A stretch of DNA of 64,000 bases from an uncultured Chitinophaga sp. (GCF_946479755.1 NZ_CAMLHC010000022.1:68374-132373); one strand, 5' to 3'. Numbered from the stretch's first letter, positions 9,432 through 18,962 are shown. A program made the numbers and translations. Notes: generated from the letters alone by a model not told the origin.

Positions 9432-9439
9432 ACAAAATT
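9432..9439 (-). promoter_or_regulatory. -7 box of the response-regulator gene
   Basis: Read on the minus strand this is TAATTTTG, an exact TAnnTTTG match 25 nt before the start codon at 9406. It defines the promoter of the regulator-kinase pair. The rest of the 250-bp divergent region to 9654 is AT-rich with no ORF. Confidence 0.6.
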
Positions 9440-9633
9440 ATAAAGCCGGTTCCGTGATTAATGGAAAATTAACATTATGAAATTGTTAATTCAATACCAC
9501 TCTTTTTCACATTGACAAACAGCAAGTTACACAGAATTCCGTTGTGGATTGATATGCTCTTATTTTCACATTCATATTTTGATGATTCTGATGTAATAAG
9601 CACCAAACACGTACAGCTCTCATAATTTGGTTG

Positions 9634-9641
9634 TAAATTTG
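9634..9641 (+). promoter_or_regulatory. -7 box (TAAATTTG) of the secreted-protein gene
   Basis: Exact TAnnTTTG match. It lies 13 nt before a GTG at 9655 and 31 nt before an ATG at 9673; the ATG gives a more usual leader and a clean signal peptide. Confidence 0.6.
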
Positions 9642-9672
9642 CTATCTGGTCGAAGTGAAAAGTACATCTACA

Positions 9673-11874
9673 ATGAGAAAAATTCTACTTCTGTTATTGC
9701 TGGCGGCTTCTCAAAGCAGCCTTGTGCACGCGCAAAACGGTCACTTACAGATACCCATCAGCAGGCAGGGATTCCATGACAACATTGACAAAGAACAGGC
9801 TGCAGCCGCAAAATTTGACGGTAAGGCGGATGATCTGGTAAAAGTGTCTGATGATCAGACCATCAATCTCCAGGTCACCAACGCCCTGCTGAAAGAAGTG
9901 GACGACATGCAGATCGAGATAGAACGGGATTCCGCGCTGGACCACCGTCTCAAAGTAAAATACCTGACAGGGCTTTATACCGTCGTAAAAGACTATAACC
10001 AGAAAAGGTCCCGTCGTAAAATAGAGCCGGAAGAAGCGCCTTCCATGATCACTGCCTACCACAATATGATGCTGGCAGACATCAAAGGGAAAAGCATCGA
10101 GCCCTACATTAAAAACCTTTCTTTCGACGCTTCCGAGCGTATTATCGAAATTTTCCACGATAACCCGGGTTACAAAGAAGCCAGAGGGGAAGTATTCTCC
10201 AAATATGCCTTCAATAACCTGGAGACCGTGATGCCCAAACTACAGGGCTACCTGGACTATCCGGGCACCGACTCCATCGTGGCGGCAGTAGCCCGTAAAT
10301 ACCCTAACCAGGTGCTGACCTATGCTACTTCCTACACACCCATGGCCAACCTGATCAAAAAGAACCAGGACCCCGTGGTGCAGCTGATTGTCCGTATCGG
10401 GCAATCTCCGCAGAGCACCAAGATCCTGCCTTTCATTGATCAGCTGATGGATGGATCTATCACCGTGGAGAAACTGGAAAAAGTAGTGGACAACGACTAC
10501 CAGTACTACAAACAGATGGTGAAATCCATGGTGGCGCTGCAGAAAATGAAGAGCGAAGGCCGCAATCCTTTTGGTATGAAGGCCATGATGGAAAACATGC
10601 TGGCCAAATCACTGCTGTATATCCGCGAAGTGAACGACCTGCACGAAGAATCCGCCGCTGTACGCTTCCGCATCGTGAAAGACTTTACACCGGAAGAGCT
10701 GTATTACCTGATCATTAACGGACAGGAAGAACTGTATACCTCCAGCTACACCAATCATAACAACGCCGGTTTGTACGACCAGATGATGATCCGTATGAAA
10801 CCGCCCCGCGGCGACAGTCTCCTGATGATGATAAATTTCGATCGCTTCAAGAAATTCATCGCCATGGCCGCCGGTTTCAACACACTGGACCATTTTCTGA
10901 AATCCATGGCGCCGGAAAACTCCAACTACCTGATGCAGAAGTATGTGCAGAACCTGGAGAAAACGGAAGACCTGGAAGATGCGGTGGACGTGGCCAACTC
11001 CTTCGGCAGTATCCGCGACGAGAAGCTGCTCAACTTCCTCCGCGCAGAAGTGAAGAAGAACCTGGCTTATGTAAAAAAACACAGCGACAGAAGAGGTACG
11101 GTGATCTATCAGCTGCTCACCAGCCTGTTTGAAACAGAGGCCGCCAAAGGTGAAAACGACTCTTCTAAAGCTACGGACATCGCTGCTGAACTGTCATTGC
11201 CGCCCATCAACTACGTAGGTTTCAATACGCTGCAAAGCGATAGCGGCCGTGTATACCAGCAGGTGTTTTTCTACGGCGATAAAGACGGACAGGATTCTTA
11301 CGCCAGCTTTATGGGCAACTTCCCGTCTTCCGACTGGAAGGCGGTGAAGAACAAATACTGGGTAACCATCACCTCGCTGAAAGGCAAGCCCACCACCATC
11401 TACGCCAATCTGCCGATAGATGAACCGGGCGATAAGGAAGCCATCCAGCGGTTGTCGGAATACCTCGATGAAAACGATATTCACCCCACGATCTTCATCC
11501 ACCGTGGCCACAGTTATCATATCAACACCACGCTGGACAACCTGCAAAGCTCTGCCAAGATCGTGGTGCTGGGTTCCTGCGGCGGTTATCACAACCTCGC
11601 TACCGTGCTGGAGAAATCTCCGGAAGCGCATATCATTTCCTCCAAACAGGTAGGTACCCGTTTTGTGAACGAGCCTATCATCCACAGCCTGGAAGATGTG
11701 GTACGCGCCGGTAAAAACGTAGACTGGGTAGTGATGTGGGCACAACTGGGCAGAAAATTTGCGCCGGACGCCCGTAACCGCGAGCTGTTCAGCGACTACG
11801 TGCCGCCGCACAAAAACCTCGGTGCTATCTTCATCAAGGCTTACCGCCAGATCATGAAAGATGAAAAGAAATAG
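9673..11874 (+). CDS. secreted protein, helical body plus possible clan CD-like C-terminus
   Basis: About 733 residues with signal peptide MRKILLLLLLAASQSSLVHA. An in-frame GTG at 9655 would add six residues. Residues about 30-500 are mostly charged, helical and without a family I recognise. The C-terminal part (about residues 510-730) looks alpha/beta: a strand-like IFIHRGHSYH is followed by a short helix and KIVVLGSCGGYHN. A His-rich GHS after a hydrophobic strand and a Cys after a second hydrophobic strand is the arrangement of clan CD cysteine peptidases (caspase, gingipain, CHAT), although the His-Cys spacing of 23-26 residues is short. Activity is a guess; the protein could equally be a non-catalytic relative. 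It stands alone, with its own promoter, before a palindromic element that may terminate it. Confidence 0.7.
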   Translation: MRKILLLLLLAASQSSLVHAQNGHLQIPISRQGFHDNIDKEQAAAAKFDGKADDLVKVSDDQTINLQVTNALLKEVDDMQIEIERDSALDHRLKVKYLTGLYTVVKDYNQKRSRRKIEPEEAPSMITAYHNMMLADIKGKSIEPYIKNLSFDASERIIEIFHDNPGYKEARGEVFSKYAFNNLETVMPKLQGYLDYPGTDSIVAAVARKYPNQVLTYATSYTPMANLIKKNQDPVVQLIVRIGQSPQSTKILPFIDQLMDGSITVEKLEKVVDNDYQYYKQMVKSMVALQKMKSEGRNPFGMKAMMENMLAKSLLYIREVNDLHEESAAVRFRIVKDFTPEELYYLIINGQEELYTSSYTNHNNAGLYDQMMIRMKPPRGDSLLMMINFDRFKKFIAMAAGFNTLDHFLKSMAPENSNYLMQKYVQNLEKTEDLEDAVDVANSFGSIRDEKLLNFLRAEVKKNLAYVKKHSDRRGTVIYQLLTSLFETEAAKGENDSSKATDIAAELSLPPINYVGFNTLQSDSGRVYQQVFFYGDKDGQDSYASFMGNFPSSDWKAVKNKYWVTITSLKGKPTTIYANLPIDEPGDKEAIQRLSEYLDENDIHPTIFIHRGHSYHINTTLDNLQSSAKIVVLGSCGGYHNLATVLEKSPEAHIISSKQVGTRFVNEPIIHSLEDVVRAGKNVDWVVMWAQLGRKFAPDARNRELFSDYVPPHKNLGAIFIKAYRQIMKDEKK

Positions 11875-11875
11875 T

Positions 11876-12004
11876 CACGCAAAGTACTTTTTCGTTTGGA
11901 ATAAAAAGCAAAGGGGCGAAGATCAAATCTGATCTTCGCCCCTTTGCTTTCTCCGCCCGCTGATATTCTCCTTTGCGCTCTTAGCTCTCTTAAGATCCTT
12001 TGCG
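11876..12004. repeat. palindromic intergenic element, copy 1, with terminator-like core
   Basis: Core arms 11905-11925 and 11930-11950 form a perfect 21-bp stem with a 4-nt loop (AATC); each side ends in A- or T-rich sequence, so it can terminate transcription. The right flank (about 11962-12004) carries CTTTGCGCTCTTAGC and CTTTGCGG, and the left edge carries CACGCAAAG. The same design (GCAAAGR-type words around a hairpin containing AAGG..CGAAG) occurs at 50897-51077. I read the two as members of one dispersed intergenic family. It starts right after the stop codon of the upstream gene. Confidence 0.6.
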
Positions 12005-12051
12005 GGAAAATCACTAGGTTTGTTATATAGTTTAGTTTAAACATCGTTCCT

Positions 12052-13812
12052 TTGGAAAATCTGGCCGTAAAGAAAGTATTTGATTTCAGTTTATTACGAC
12101 GCATCTTCACGTTTGCGGCGCCTTATAAGCGGGCATTGTACCTGTCTGTGGTGATGACCGTGATTTTCGCCGTTATTTCCCCGCTAAGGCCCTATCTGAT
12201 CCAGGTTACCGTTGATAAATATATCGCTAACCAGCTCCTGAAGATGCTGGTGACTGTAACGATTGTGCAGATCGCTTTGCTGGCGGTAGAAACCGTTGTC
12301 CGGTTTTATTTTTCGTACCTGACCAACTGGCTGGGACAGTCTGTGGTAAAAGACCTGCGGGTAACGGTATACAAGAAGATCGTACACCTGAACCTGGCGT
12401 TTTTCGATAAAACGCCGATCGGGACGCTGACCACCCGTACCGTGAACGATATTGAAGCCATCAATGATGTGTTTTCGGAGGGGATTATCTCTATCGTGTC
12501 TGACCTGTTGACCATTCTGGCAATACTGGTGGTGATGTTCATCGAAGACTGGCGCCTGACGCTGGTCAGCCTGTCGCCCTTCCCGATATTGATTTTTGCT
12601 ACTTATGTGTTCAAGGAAAGCGTGAACAAATCCTTCTACCGGGTGCGTAATGCGGTATCAGCGCTTAATGCCTTTGTACAGGAGCACCTGACAGGCATGG
12701 TGGTAGTGCAGGCGTTTACCTCCGAAAAACGGGAGTTTGCGCGGTTTAAGCATATCAACAAAGAGCACCGCAAAGCGAATATCGACGCCATTTTTGCGTA
12801 TTCCGTGTTTTTCCCGGTGGTGGAAATCATCCTGGCGATTTCCCTGGGTCTGATGGTGTGGTGGGGTTCCAACAAGGTTTTGAACTATGAGGTGACACAG
12901 GGGGTGATGATCGCGTTTATTATGTACCTCAACATGCTGTTCCGTCCGCTGCGTATGCTGGCAGACAAGTTCAACACCCTTCAGATGGGGATGGTGGCCA
13001 GTGAGCGCGTGTTCAGGATACTGGACAACCAGGATTATATCCCGGACAGAGGCCATGAGAAAGGGGACCAGATGAAAGGCGCTATTACTTTTGACCATGT
13101 GCATTTTGCGTATGTAGATGACCGTTATGTGCTGAAGGATATTACTTTTCATGCTAACCCGGGCGATACCGTGGCGATTGTGGGGCATACCGGTTCCGGC
13201 AAAACGACCATCATCAGTATTCTGAACCGGCTATACGAAATCCAGAAGGGCAGTATTAAGATCGACGGTATTGAGCTGCCGGCTTATTCGCTGGAGGCTT
13301 TACGCAGCAGGATAGGGGTGGTGTTGCAGGATGTTTTCCTGTTCTCCGGTTCCATCTACGATAATATCACCCTGCACAACAAGGCTATTACCCGGCAGCA
13401 GGTGGAGGATGCCTCGCGGCTGATCGGGATACATGATTTCATTATGCAGTTGCCCGGGGGCTATGATTACCAGGTGATGGAGCGGGGCAGTACCCTGTCG
13501 CTCGGGCAGCGGCAGCTGATTTCCTTTGTGCGGGCGTTGTTGTACGACCCGGCCATCCTGATCCTCGACGAAGCTACCTCTTCCGTAGATACCGAATCTG
13601 AGATGATGATCCAGCAGGCGATTGACAAGCTGATAGCGGACAGGACCGCGGTGATTATCGCCCACCGGTTATCTACCATCAGCAAGGCCGATAAAATTAT
13701 CGTGCTGGACAAGGGGGAGATTAAGGAGATGGGCACCCATGAGGAGTTGCTGAAGCTGGGGGGCTTCTATTACAAGCTCCACAGTATGCAGTTCAACGCG
13801 AACAAGGTGTAA
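12052..13812 (+). CDS. MsbA-like ABC exporter, fused permease and ATPase
   Basis: A 586-residue half-transporter, usual length for the family. Six membrane helices occupy about residues 20-320. The ATPase domain has Walker A GHTGSGKTT (about residue 384), Q-loop, signature LSLGQRQL, Walker B AILILDEATSS and the H-loop His in IIAHRLST. Dimers of such proteins flip lipids (lipid A in MsbA) or export drugs and peptides; this cannot be settled here. The only workable start is TTG at 12052, because a stop lies in frame at 12028. It follows the palindromic element and seems to be transcribed alone. Confidence 0.9.
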   Translation: MENLAVKKVFDFSLLRRIFTFAAPYKRALYLSVVMTVIFAVISPLRPYLIQVTVDKYIANQLLKMLVTVTIVQIALLAVETVVRFYFSYLTNWLGQSVVKDLRVTVYKKIVHLNLAFFDKTPIGTLTTRTVNDIEAINDVFSEGIISIVSDLLTILAILVVMFIEDWRLTLVSLSPFPILIFATYVFKESVNKSFYRVRNAVSALNAFVQEHLTGMVVVQAFTSEKREFARFKHINKEHRKANIDAIFAYSVFFPVVEIILAISLGLMVWWGSNKVLNYEVTQGVMIAFIMYLNMLFRPLRMLADKFNTLQMGMVASERVFRILDNQDYIPDRGHEKGDQMKGAITFDHVHFAYVDDRYVLKDITFHANPGDTVAIVGHTGSGKTTIISILNRLYEIQKGSIKIDGIELPAYSLEALRSRIGVVLQDVFLFSGSIYDNITLHNKAITRQQVEDASRLIGIHDFIMQLPGGYDYQVMERGSTLSLGQRQLISFVRALLYDPAILILDEATSSVDTESEMMIQQAIDKLIADRTAVIIAHRLSTISKADKIIVLDKGEIKEMGTHEELLKLGGFYYKLHSMQFNANKV

Positions 13813-13894
13813 ATTTACAGAGTGAGGAAGCACAGGGAGCACCAAAAGGAGGAAAGCACAGGTGGCAGCGGTGCGCACCACCAATTTTTACTTG

Positions 13895-14055
13895 TGGGCG
13901 GCTTCTGCGGCACAACGACCTGATCCTTGTACCATGCCTAAAGTGTAATTTGTAATCCTGGAGAGTCTGCTGCGGTCTTATTGCAGTCCGGGTCCGGCCC
14001 TCTTAAATAATAAAAAAATATATATGGCAGATCGCTAAAAGATCTGCCATTTTTT
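13895..14055 (+). ncRNA. candidate structured RNA ending in a strong terminator
   Basis: The 389-nt gap 13813-14201 has no gene. First comes a hairpin with arms 13861-13865/13878-13882 followed by T residues, a plausible terminator for the ABC exporter. Then a weak -7-like box (TACTTGTG, 13889-13896), a possible closing stem GGGCGG (13896-13901) with CCGGCCC (13994-14000, one bulge), an inner CTGC/GCAG hairpin (13970-13986), and an excellent terminator at 14024-14055 (10-bp stem, T-run). A terminator this far from any gene suggests a small RNA of about 110-160 nt. I compared it by eye with SRP RNA, RNase P and tmRNA motifs and found no match; a 6S-like RNA is not excluded. Confidence 0.3.
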
Positions 14056-14174
14056 GTGTTCTTTTCTTAAAAAGCAGCTGGCTTCCGGAACGATTTAAGG
14101 TGTTGGTTATCAATATATTTACATTATATCCATCATTTTTTCCATAGTCGCTGAATTTTTGAGACAAAATCGTT

Positions 14175-14182
14175 TATCTTTG
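14175..14182 (+). promoter_or_regulatory. -7 box (TATCTTTG) of the ATP synthase operon
   Basis: Exact TAnnTTTG match located 20 nt before the GTG start of atpB; no Shine-Dalgarno sequence is visible between them. Confidence 0.7.
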
Positions 14183-14201
14183 CGCAAAATTTCAGAAAAC
14201 G

Positions 14202-15362
14202 GTGATTTCTTTCAGTAAGTTCAAACACGGAGTGGTAGCACTTGTGATGGCTTTAGGCCTTCACGGTTTTGGTAATTTTGCCTATGCAGCGCCTGTAGAG
14301 GGTGCGGAACATGCAACAGAGGAGCATGCTCATGAAGCAGAAGCTACAGAACCTAAAAAATTTGATGCGAAGGAAGTAATTCTCGGTCACGTTAAAGATG
14401 CCTATGACTGGCACTTTTTCAGCATCGGAGAGTCACACTATACTATTCCGCTGCCGGTTATCATTTATAATCCTGCACGCGGGCTTTCTGTATTCTCTGC
14501 TTCTCATTTCCACCATGGTCATGAGGCTTACGAGGGTTACCGTATTGTGAATGCGCATTACCTGCATGAGAAAGGACTGGACCCTGCCCAGTTCATCGAA
14601 GGGAGGATCATCGCGGTGGATGGCAACGATATGCCTACCGGCGAGAAGATCTACGATTTCTCCATGACGAAGAACGTTACTTCCATGCTGATTGCTGCTA
14701 TCCTGCTGATCGTGTTGATGCTGAACGTAGCGAAAGCTTACCGTGTACGTGGCTCCAAAAAGGCGCCCAAAGGCTTCCAGAGCCTGGTAGAACCGGTGAT
14801 TATCTTTATGCGTGACGAGGTAGTTAAACCGAACATTCCCGGTAAAAAAGCAGAGAAATATACTCCGCTGATCCTGACCATATTCTTCTTTATCCTGATC
14901 AACAACCTGCTGGGCCTGTTACCGGGTTCTGCCAACGTAACCGGTAACATCGCGGTAACTGCAGCGCTGGCGCTGATCAGCTTCATCGCTACCATGTTTG
15001 CTACCAACAAACATTTCTGGGGTCACATTTTTAATCCTCCTGTGCCTTTTGGCGTAAAATTCATCCTGGCTCCGGTGGAGCTGATCGGTGTGTTCACCAA
15101 GCCGGTTTCCCTGATGATCAGGTTATTTGCCAACATCCTGGCTGGTCACATTATCATTCTGAGCATTATTTCCCTGGTGTTTATATTCGGTTCCCTGAAC
15201 AAAACAGCTGGTTACGGCTTCCTGCCGATCACTATTGTGTTCAACATCGTGATGATGATGCTGGAGCTGCTGGTAGCATTTATCCAGGCGTTTATCTTTG
15301 CCAACCTGACAGCGGTGTTTATCGGTCAGGCGATGGAAGGTGGACATGACGACCACCATTAA
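14202..15362 (+). CDS. atpB: F0F1 ATP synthase subunit a
   Basis: A 386-residue polytopic protein forming the stator half-channel for protons. It has the extended N-terminus usual in Bacteroidota: a hydrophobic leader, then a His/Glu-rich stretch (EHATEEHAHEAEA) before the first core helix. The core includes KYTPLILTIFFFILINNLLGLLP and the helix with the essential Arg (KPVSLMIRLFANILAGHI). The start is GTG at 14202; the -7 box just upstream supports it. First gene of atpBEFHA. The His-rich C-terminal tail (GGHDDHH) is unremarkable. Confidence 0.95.
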   Translation: MISFSKFKHGVVALVMALGLHGFGNFAYAAPVEGAEHATEEHAHEAEATEPKKFDAKEVILGHVKDAYDWHFFSIGESHYTIPLPVIIYNPARGLSVFSASHFHHGHEAYEGYRIVNAHYLHEKGLDPAQFIEGRIIAVDGNDMPTGEKIYDFSMTKNVTSMLIAAILLIVLMLNVAKAYRVRGSKKAPKGFQSLVEPVIIFMRDEVVKPNIPGKKAEKYTPLILTIFFFILINNLLGLLPGSANVTGNIAVTAALALISFIATMFATNKHFWGHIFNPPVPFGVKFILAPVELIGVFTKPVSLMIRLFANILAGHIIILSIISLVFIFGSLNKTAGYGFLPITIVFNIVMMMLELLVAFIQAFIFANLTAVFIGQAMEGGHDDHH

Positions 15363-15373
15363 TCATTTAGTAA

Positions 15374-15658
<285 letters not shown>

Positions 15659-15668
15659 GCCAAACTTT

Positions 15669-15705
15669 TTACTGCATCCGGCGCACAGGGCAATGGATGC
15701 AGTAA
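15669..15705 (+). other. hairpin after atpE inside the atp operon
   Basis: Arms TTACTGCATCC (15669-15679) and GGATGCAGTAA (15695-15705) make an 11-bp stem with a 15-nt loop. No long T-run follows. It sits in the 152-nt gap between atpE and atpF and could protect the 3' end of an atpBE transcript or reduce read-through, which would suit the high copy number of subunit c. Confidence 0.5.
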
Positions 15706-15810
15706 TCTTTCATTTCGGCATTTTATTATTTGGGGATTTATTGATCTCTCAATTGCTGAAATCAGTAAATGTCTAAATATCAAAATAAAAAATAATAAAA
15801 TTCAAATAAC

Positions 15811-16305
15811 ATGGATCTGTTGCTCCCCGCGTTAGGTTTGTTTCTGATTTCATTTGTCATCTTCGTCATCGTATTCCTGGTGCTGAAAAAATTTGCCTGG
15901 ACTCCGATCCTCGCTGTTTTGAAAGAAAGGGAAGGTTCTATCGCAGACTCCATCGCTTCTGCTGAGAGAGTAAAAGAAGAGATGGCGCAAATGAAAGCTG
16001 AGCACGAGCACGTACTGGCTGAAGCGAAAGCTGAAAGAAGCAAAATTCTGAAAGAGGCGAAAGACGCGAAAGACGCGATCATCAGCGAAGCGAAAGCGCA
16101 GGCACAGGCTGAAGCCAAAAAAATCATCTCCGAAGCTTACACCGCTATCGAAAACCAGAAAATGGCTGCGTTAACGGATGTGAAAAACCAGGTAGGCACC
16201 CTCGTGATCGAGGTAGCAGAGAAAGTGCTGAGAAGAGAACTGTCTGATAAAACAGCACAGGAATCTTATGTGAAACAACTGGCCGGAGAAATTAAACTGA
16301 ATTAA
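15811..16305 (+). CDS. atpF: F0F1 ATP synthase subunit b
   Basis: A 164-residue protein with one N-terminal membrane helix (LGLFLISFVIFVIVFLVLKKF) followed by a long charged helix rich in Ala, Glu and Lys, the coiled-coil stalk that holds F1 still. The C-terminal LSDKTAQESYVKQLAGEI stretch contacts delta. Length is normal. It follows atpE by 152 nt, a wide gap for this operon that contains a hairpin. Confidence 0.94.
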   Translation: MDLLLPALGLFLISFVIFVIVFLVLKKFAWTPILAVLKEREGSIADSIASAERVKEEMAQMKAEHEHVLAEAKAERSKILKEAKDAKDAIISEAKAQAQAEAKKIISEAYTAIENQKMAALTDVKNQVGTLVIEVAEKVLRRELSDKTAQESYVKQLAGEIKLN

Positions 16306-16316
16306 GAGATTAACTG

Positions 16317-16341
16317 TCAGCCTCCGGTATCCGGAGGCTGA
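16317..16341 (+). other. hairpin between atpF and atpH
   Basis: Perfect 11-bp stem, arms TCAGCCTCCGG (16317-16327) and CCGGAGGCTGA (16331-16341), loop of three bases, no T-run. It fills most of the 58-nt gap between the two genes and may be an mRNA stability or processing site. Confidence 0.5.
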
Positions 16342-16363
16342 TGGCTAAAAGCTATAAGCATAT

Positions 16364-16924
16364 ATGCAGAATCCCCGTTTAGCATCAAGGTATGCGAAAT
16401 CATTGATTGACCTGGTCCAGGAAAAGGGCCAGCTGGAAGCGGTGCAGAACGACATGCTGTTCCTGCAGCAACTGGTGAAGTCCAACCGCGATGTGGTGAA
16501 TTTGCTGAGAAGCCCGATCATCAAGGCGGATAAAAAGCAGAAAATCATGGCTGCCATCCTGGAAGGCCGTGTAGGCGCTACCACGCTGGCTTTTGTCAAC
16601 CTGCTGATCAACAAGACGCGTGAAGCTTTCCTGCCGGAAATTGCAGTGGAATACACCCGCCAGTACAACATCATTAAAAATATCAGCACGGTGAAGATCA
16701 CCACGGCAGTGGAGCTGGACAGCGCCACCCTGGACACGATCCGTCAAAAAGTAGCCAGCGAGATACCGCAACAGGTACAGCTGGAAACTGCCGTGAATGC
16801 AGACCTGATCGGCGGTTTCGTACTCGAAGCCAACGACAAGCTGTTCGACGCTTCCGTAGCGCGCGACCTGCACGATATTAAAAAACAATTCAGTCAGAAT
16901 ATTTACGTATCCGCGATACGCTAA
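16364..16924 (+). CDS. atpH: F0F1 ATP synthase subunit delta
   Basis: A 186-residue soluble protein (OSCP/delta family) that links the b stalk to the top of the alpha-beta head. The family pattern is clear: N-terminal SRYAKSLIDLVQEKGQLE helices, a middle LLRSPIIKADKKQKI segment, and the C-terminal DLIGGFVLEANDKLFDASVARDL motif. Length is normal. It lies between atpF and atpA in the usual order. Confidence 0.94.
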   Translation: MQNPRLASRYAKSLIDLVQEKGQLEAVQNDMLFLQQLVKSNRDVVNLLRSPIIKADKKQKIMAAILEGRVGATTLAFVNLLINKTREAFLPEIAVEYTRQYNIIKNISTVKITTAVELDSATLDTIRQKVASEIPQQVQLETAVNADLIGGFVLEANDKLFDASVARDLHDIKKQFSQNIYVSAIR

Positions 16925-17006
16925 ATGAAAACAGCAGCCGCTGCGTACACGCAAAGCTGTTGTCGTTATACTAACTTTTTTAACGACTTTTTTTAAAAGC
17001 ATAATT

Positions 17007-18584
17007 ATGGTTGATATTAAACCTGATGAAATTTCGGCGATATTACGCCAGCAGTTAAGCAACTTCAATGCTTCTGCCGATCTCGAAGAGGTAGGTACAG
17101 TATTGTCGGTGGGTGACGGTATCGCCCGCATCTATGGTCTGGGAAATGTGCGTTATGGTGAACTGGTTGAATTCGGTAATGGTGTAAAAGCCATCGCATT
17201 GAACCTGGAAGAAGATAACGTAGGTGTGGTATTGATGGGTGAGTCTCAGGATATCAAAGAAGGTGATAAAGTACGTCGTACCGGTAAAATCGCTTCCATC
17301 AACGTGGGCGAAGGTCTGGTAGGCCGTGTGGTAAATACACTGGGCGAACCTATCGACGGTAAAGGCCCTATCACTGGTGAACTGTACGAAATGCCGCTGG
17401 AACGTAAAGCTCCGGGCGTACTGTACCGCGAACCGGTAAAAGAACCGCTGCAGACAGGTATCAAAGCGATCGACGCGATGATTCCTATCGGCCGTGGCCA
17501 GCGTGAGCTGGTGATCGGTGACCGTCAGACTGGTAAAACCGCCATCTGTATTGACACCATCATCAACCAGAAAGAGTTCTACGAAGCAGGTAAACCTGTA
17601 TTTTGTATATACGTGGCGGTAGGTCAGAAAGCATCTACTGTTGCGGGTGTAATGAAAACTTTACAGGAAGCCGGCGCTATGGCTTACACTGTGATCGTTG
17701 CCGCTTCTGCATCTGAGCCTGCTCCGCTGCAGTTCTACGCTCCGTTCGCCGGTGCTGCCATCGGTGAGTTCTTCCGTGACAGCGGCCGTCCTGCCCTGAT
17801 CGTATACGATGACCTGTCCAAACAGGCCGTTGCTTACCGTGAGGTGTCCCTGCTGCTGAAACGTCCTCCCGGCCGTGAAGCTTACCCTGGTGACGTATTC
17901 TACCTGCACAGCCGCCTGCTCGAACGTGCTGCGAAAATCATCAACAACGATGACATCGCCAAACAGATGAACGACCTGCCTGAGTCTATCAAACACCTGG
18001 TAAAAGGTGGTGGTTCCCTCACAGCATTGCCGATCATCGAAACACAGGCATCTGACGTATCTGCCTATATCCCGACGAACGTAATCTCCATCACCGACGG
18101 TCAGATCTTCCTGGAAGGTAACCTGTTCAACGCCGGTGTACGTCCTGCGATCAACGTAGGTATCTCCGTTAGCCGTGTGGGTGGTAACGCGCAGATCAAA
18201 TCCATGAAGAAAGTATCCGGTACCCTGAAACTCGATCAGGCCCAATACCGCGAAATGGAGGCCTTCTCCAAATTCGGTGGTGACCTGGACGCTGCTACCA
18301 AAGCAGTTATCGACAAAGGCGCCCGTAACGTGGAAATCCTGAAACAAGCACAGTTCAGCCCGCTGCCGGTAGAAAAACAGGTAGCGATGATCTACCTCGG
18401 TACCAATGGCCTGCTGCGTGACGTTCCGGTTAAACAGGTACGCGCTTTCGAAGAAGCTTTCCTGAACGAAATGCAGGTACGCCTGCCTGACGTATTGGGC
18501 GAGTTCAAAAAAGGTAACCTGCCGGAAGATGGTATCAAAAAAATGATCACCCTCGCCAATGAACTGAAACCCCGGTTCATCTAA
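17007..18584 (+). CDS. atpA: F0F1 ATP synthase subunit alpha
   Basis: A 525-residue protein with a beta-barrel N-domain, a nucleotide-binding domain (P-loop GDRQTGKT near residue 172) and a C-terminal helical domain ([13 protein letters not shown]). It forms the non-catalytic subunits of the F1 head. It is the last atp gene here: a strong terminator follows at 18609, and the gamma gene (atpG), which often follows atpA in Bacteroidota, is absent. The beta and epsilon genes are also elsewhere. Confidence 0.96.
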   Translation: MVDIKPDEISAILRQQLSNFNASADLEEVGTVLSVGDGIARIYGLGNVRYGELVEFGNGVKAIALNLEEDNVGVVLMGESQDIKEGDKVRRTGKIASINVGEGLVGRVVNTLGEPIDGKGPITGELYEMPLERKAPGVLYREPVKEPLQTGIKAIDAMIPIGRGQRELVIGDRQTGKTAICIDTIINQKEFYEAGKPVFCIYVAVGQKASTVAGVMKTLQEAGAMAYTVIVAASASEPAPLQFYAPFAGAAIGEFFRDSGRPALIVYDDLSKQAVAYREVSLLLKRPPGREAYPGDVFYLHSRLLERAAKIINNDDIAKQMNDLPESIKHLVKGGGSLTALPIIETQASDVSAYIPTNVISITDGQIFLEGNLFNAGVRPAINVGISVSRVGGNAQIKSMKKVSGTLKLDQAQYREMEAFSKFGGDLDAATKAVIDKGARNVEILKQAQFSPLPVEKQVAMIYLGTNGLLRDVPVKQVRAFEEAFLNEMQVRLPDVLGEFKKGNLPEDGIKKMITLANELKPRFI

Positions 18585-18608
18585 TACAGCTTTTAATCCT
18601 TTTTTATA

Positions 18609-18645
18609 AAGAAGCCTCTGCCAGATACGGCAGAGGCTTCTTGTT
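18609..18645 (+). terminator. intrinsic terminator of the atp operon
   Basis: 14-bp stem with arms 18609-18622 (AAGAAGCCTCTGCC) and 18629-18642, six-base loop, then a T-rich tail. It ends transcription right after atpA. Confidence 0.8.
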
Positions 18646-18767
18646 TTAAGTGCATCCATAGCGGTTATATAAAAAGATAGCATATAAAAAATATACATAT
18701 TATTAATATTCAGTCTGTTACGAAAATTTTTAACGTAGATTTTTTTTATTAATTGATTAGGCCGTTT

Positions 18768-18775
18768 TATATTTG
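18768..18775 (+). promoter_or_regulatory. -7 box (TATATTTG) upstream of the giant adhesin gene
   Basis: Exact TAnnTTTG match in the 338-nt gap after atpA. If it is used, the mRNA leader is about 180-225 nt, unusually long for this window; I saw no strong hairpin in the leader. The rest of the gap is AT-rich without an ORF I can support. Confidence 0.55.
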
Positions 18776-18962
18776 GTTACAAAGCAATTAAACTGACCAA
18801 GATCGTATCGACGTTTTTTACCCCGTTCATAACCTTTACCGCCCTTTAGACGAACCGTTTCATTCCGATTTTTTCTATTTACTGTAAGTGTTACTGGTTG
18901 CATGTGAGAAGCTATGACTGTTTGTGTCCCGGCCAGAGATACTCCGTCTAAATGCATTGTCT

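Noticed and set aside
13840..13920. GGAGGAAAGCA near 13850 as part of an SRP RNA or RNase P RNA
   Set aside because: The surrounding consensus (GUCAGG..CGGAAGG of SRP, or the second half of the RNase P core) is missing and the available length is too short for RNase P.
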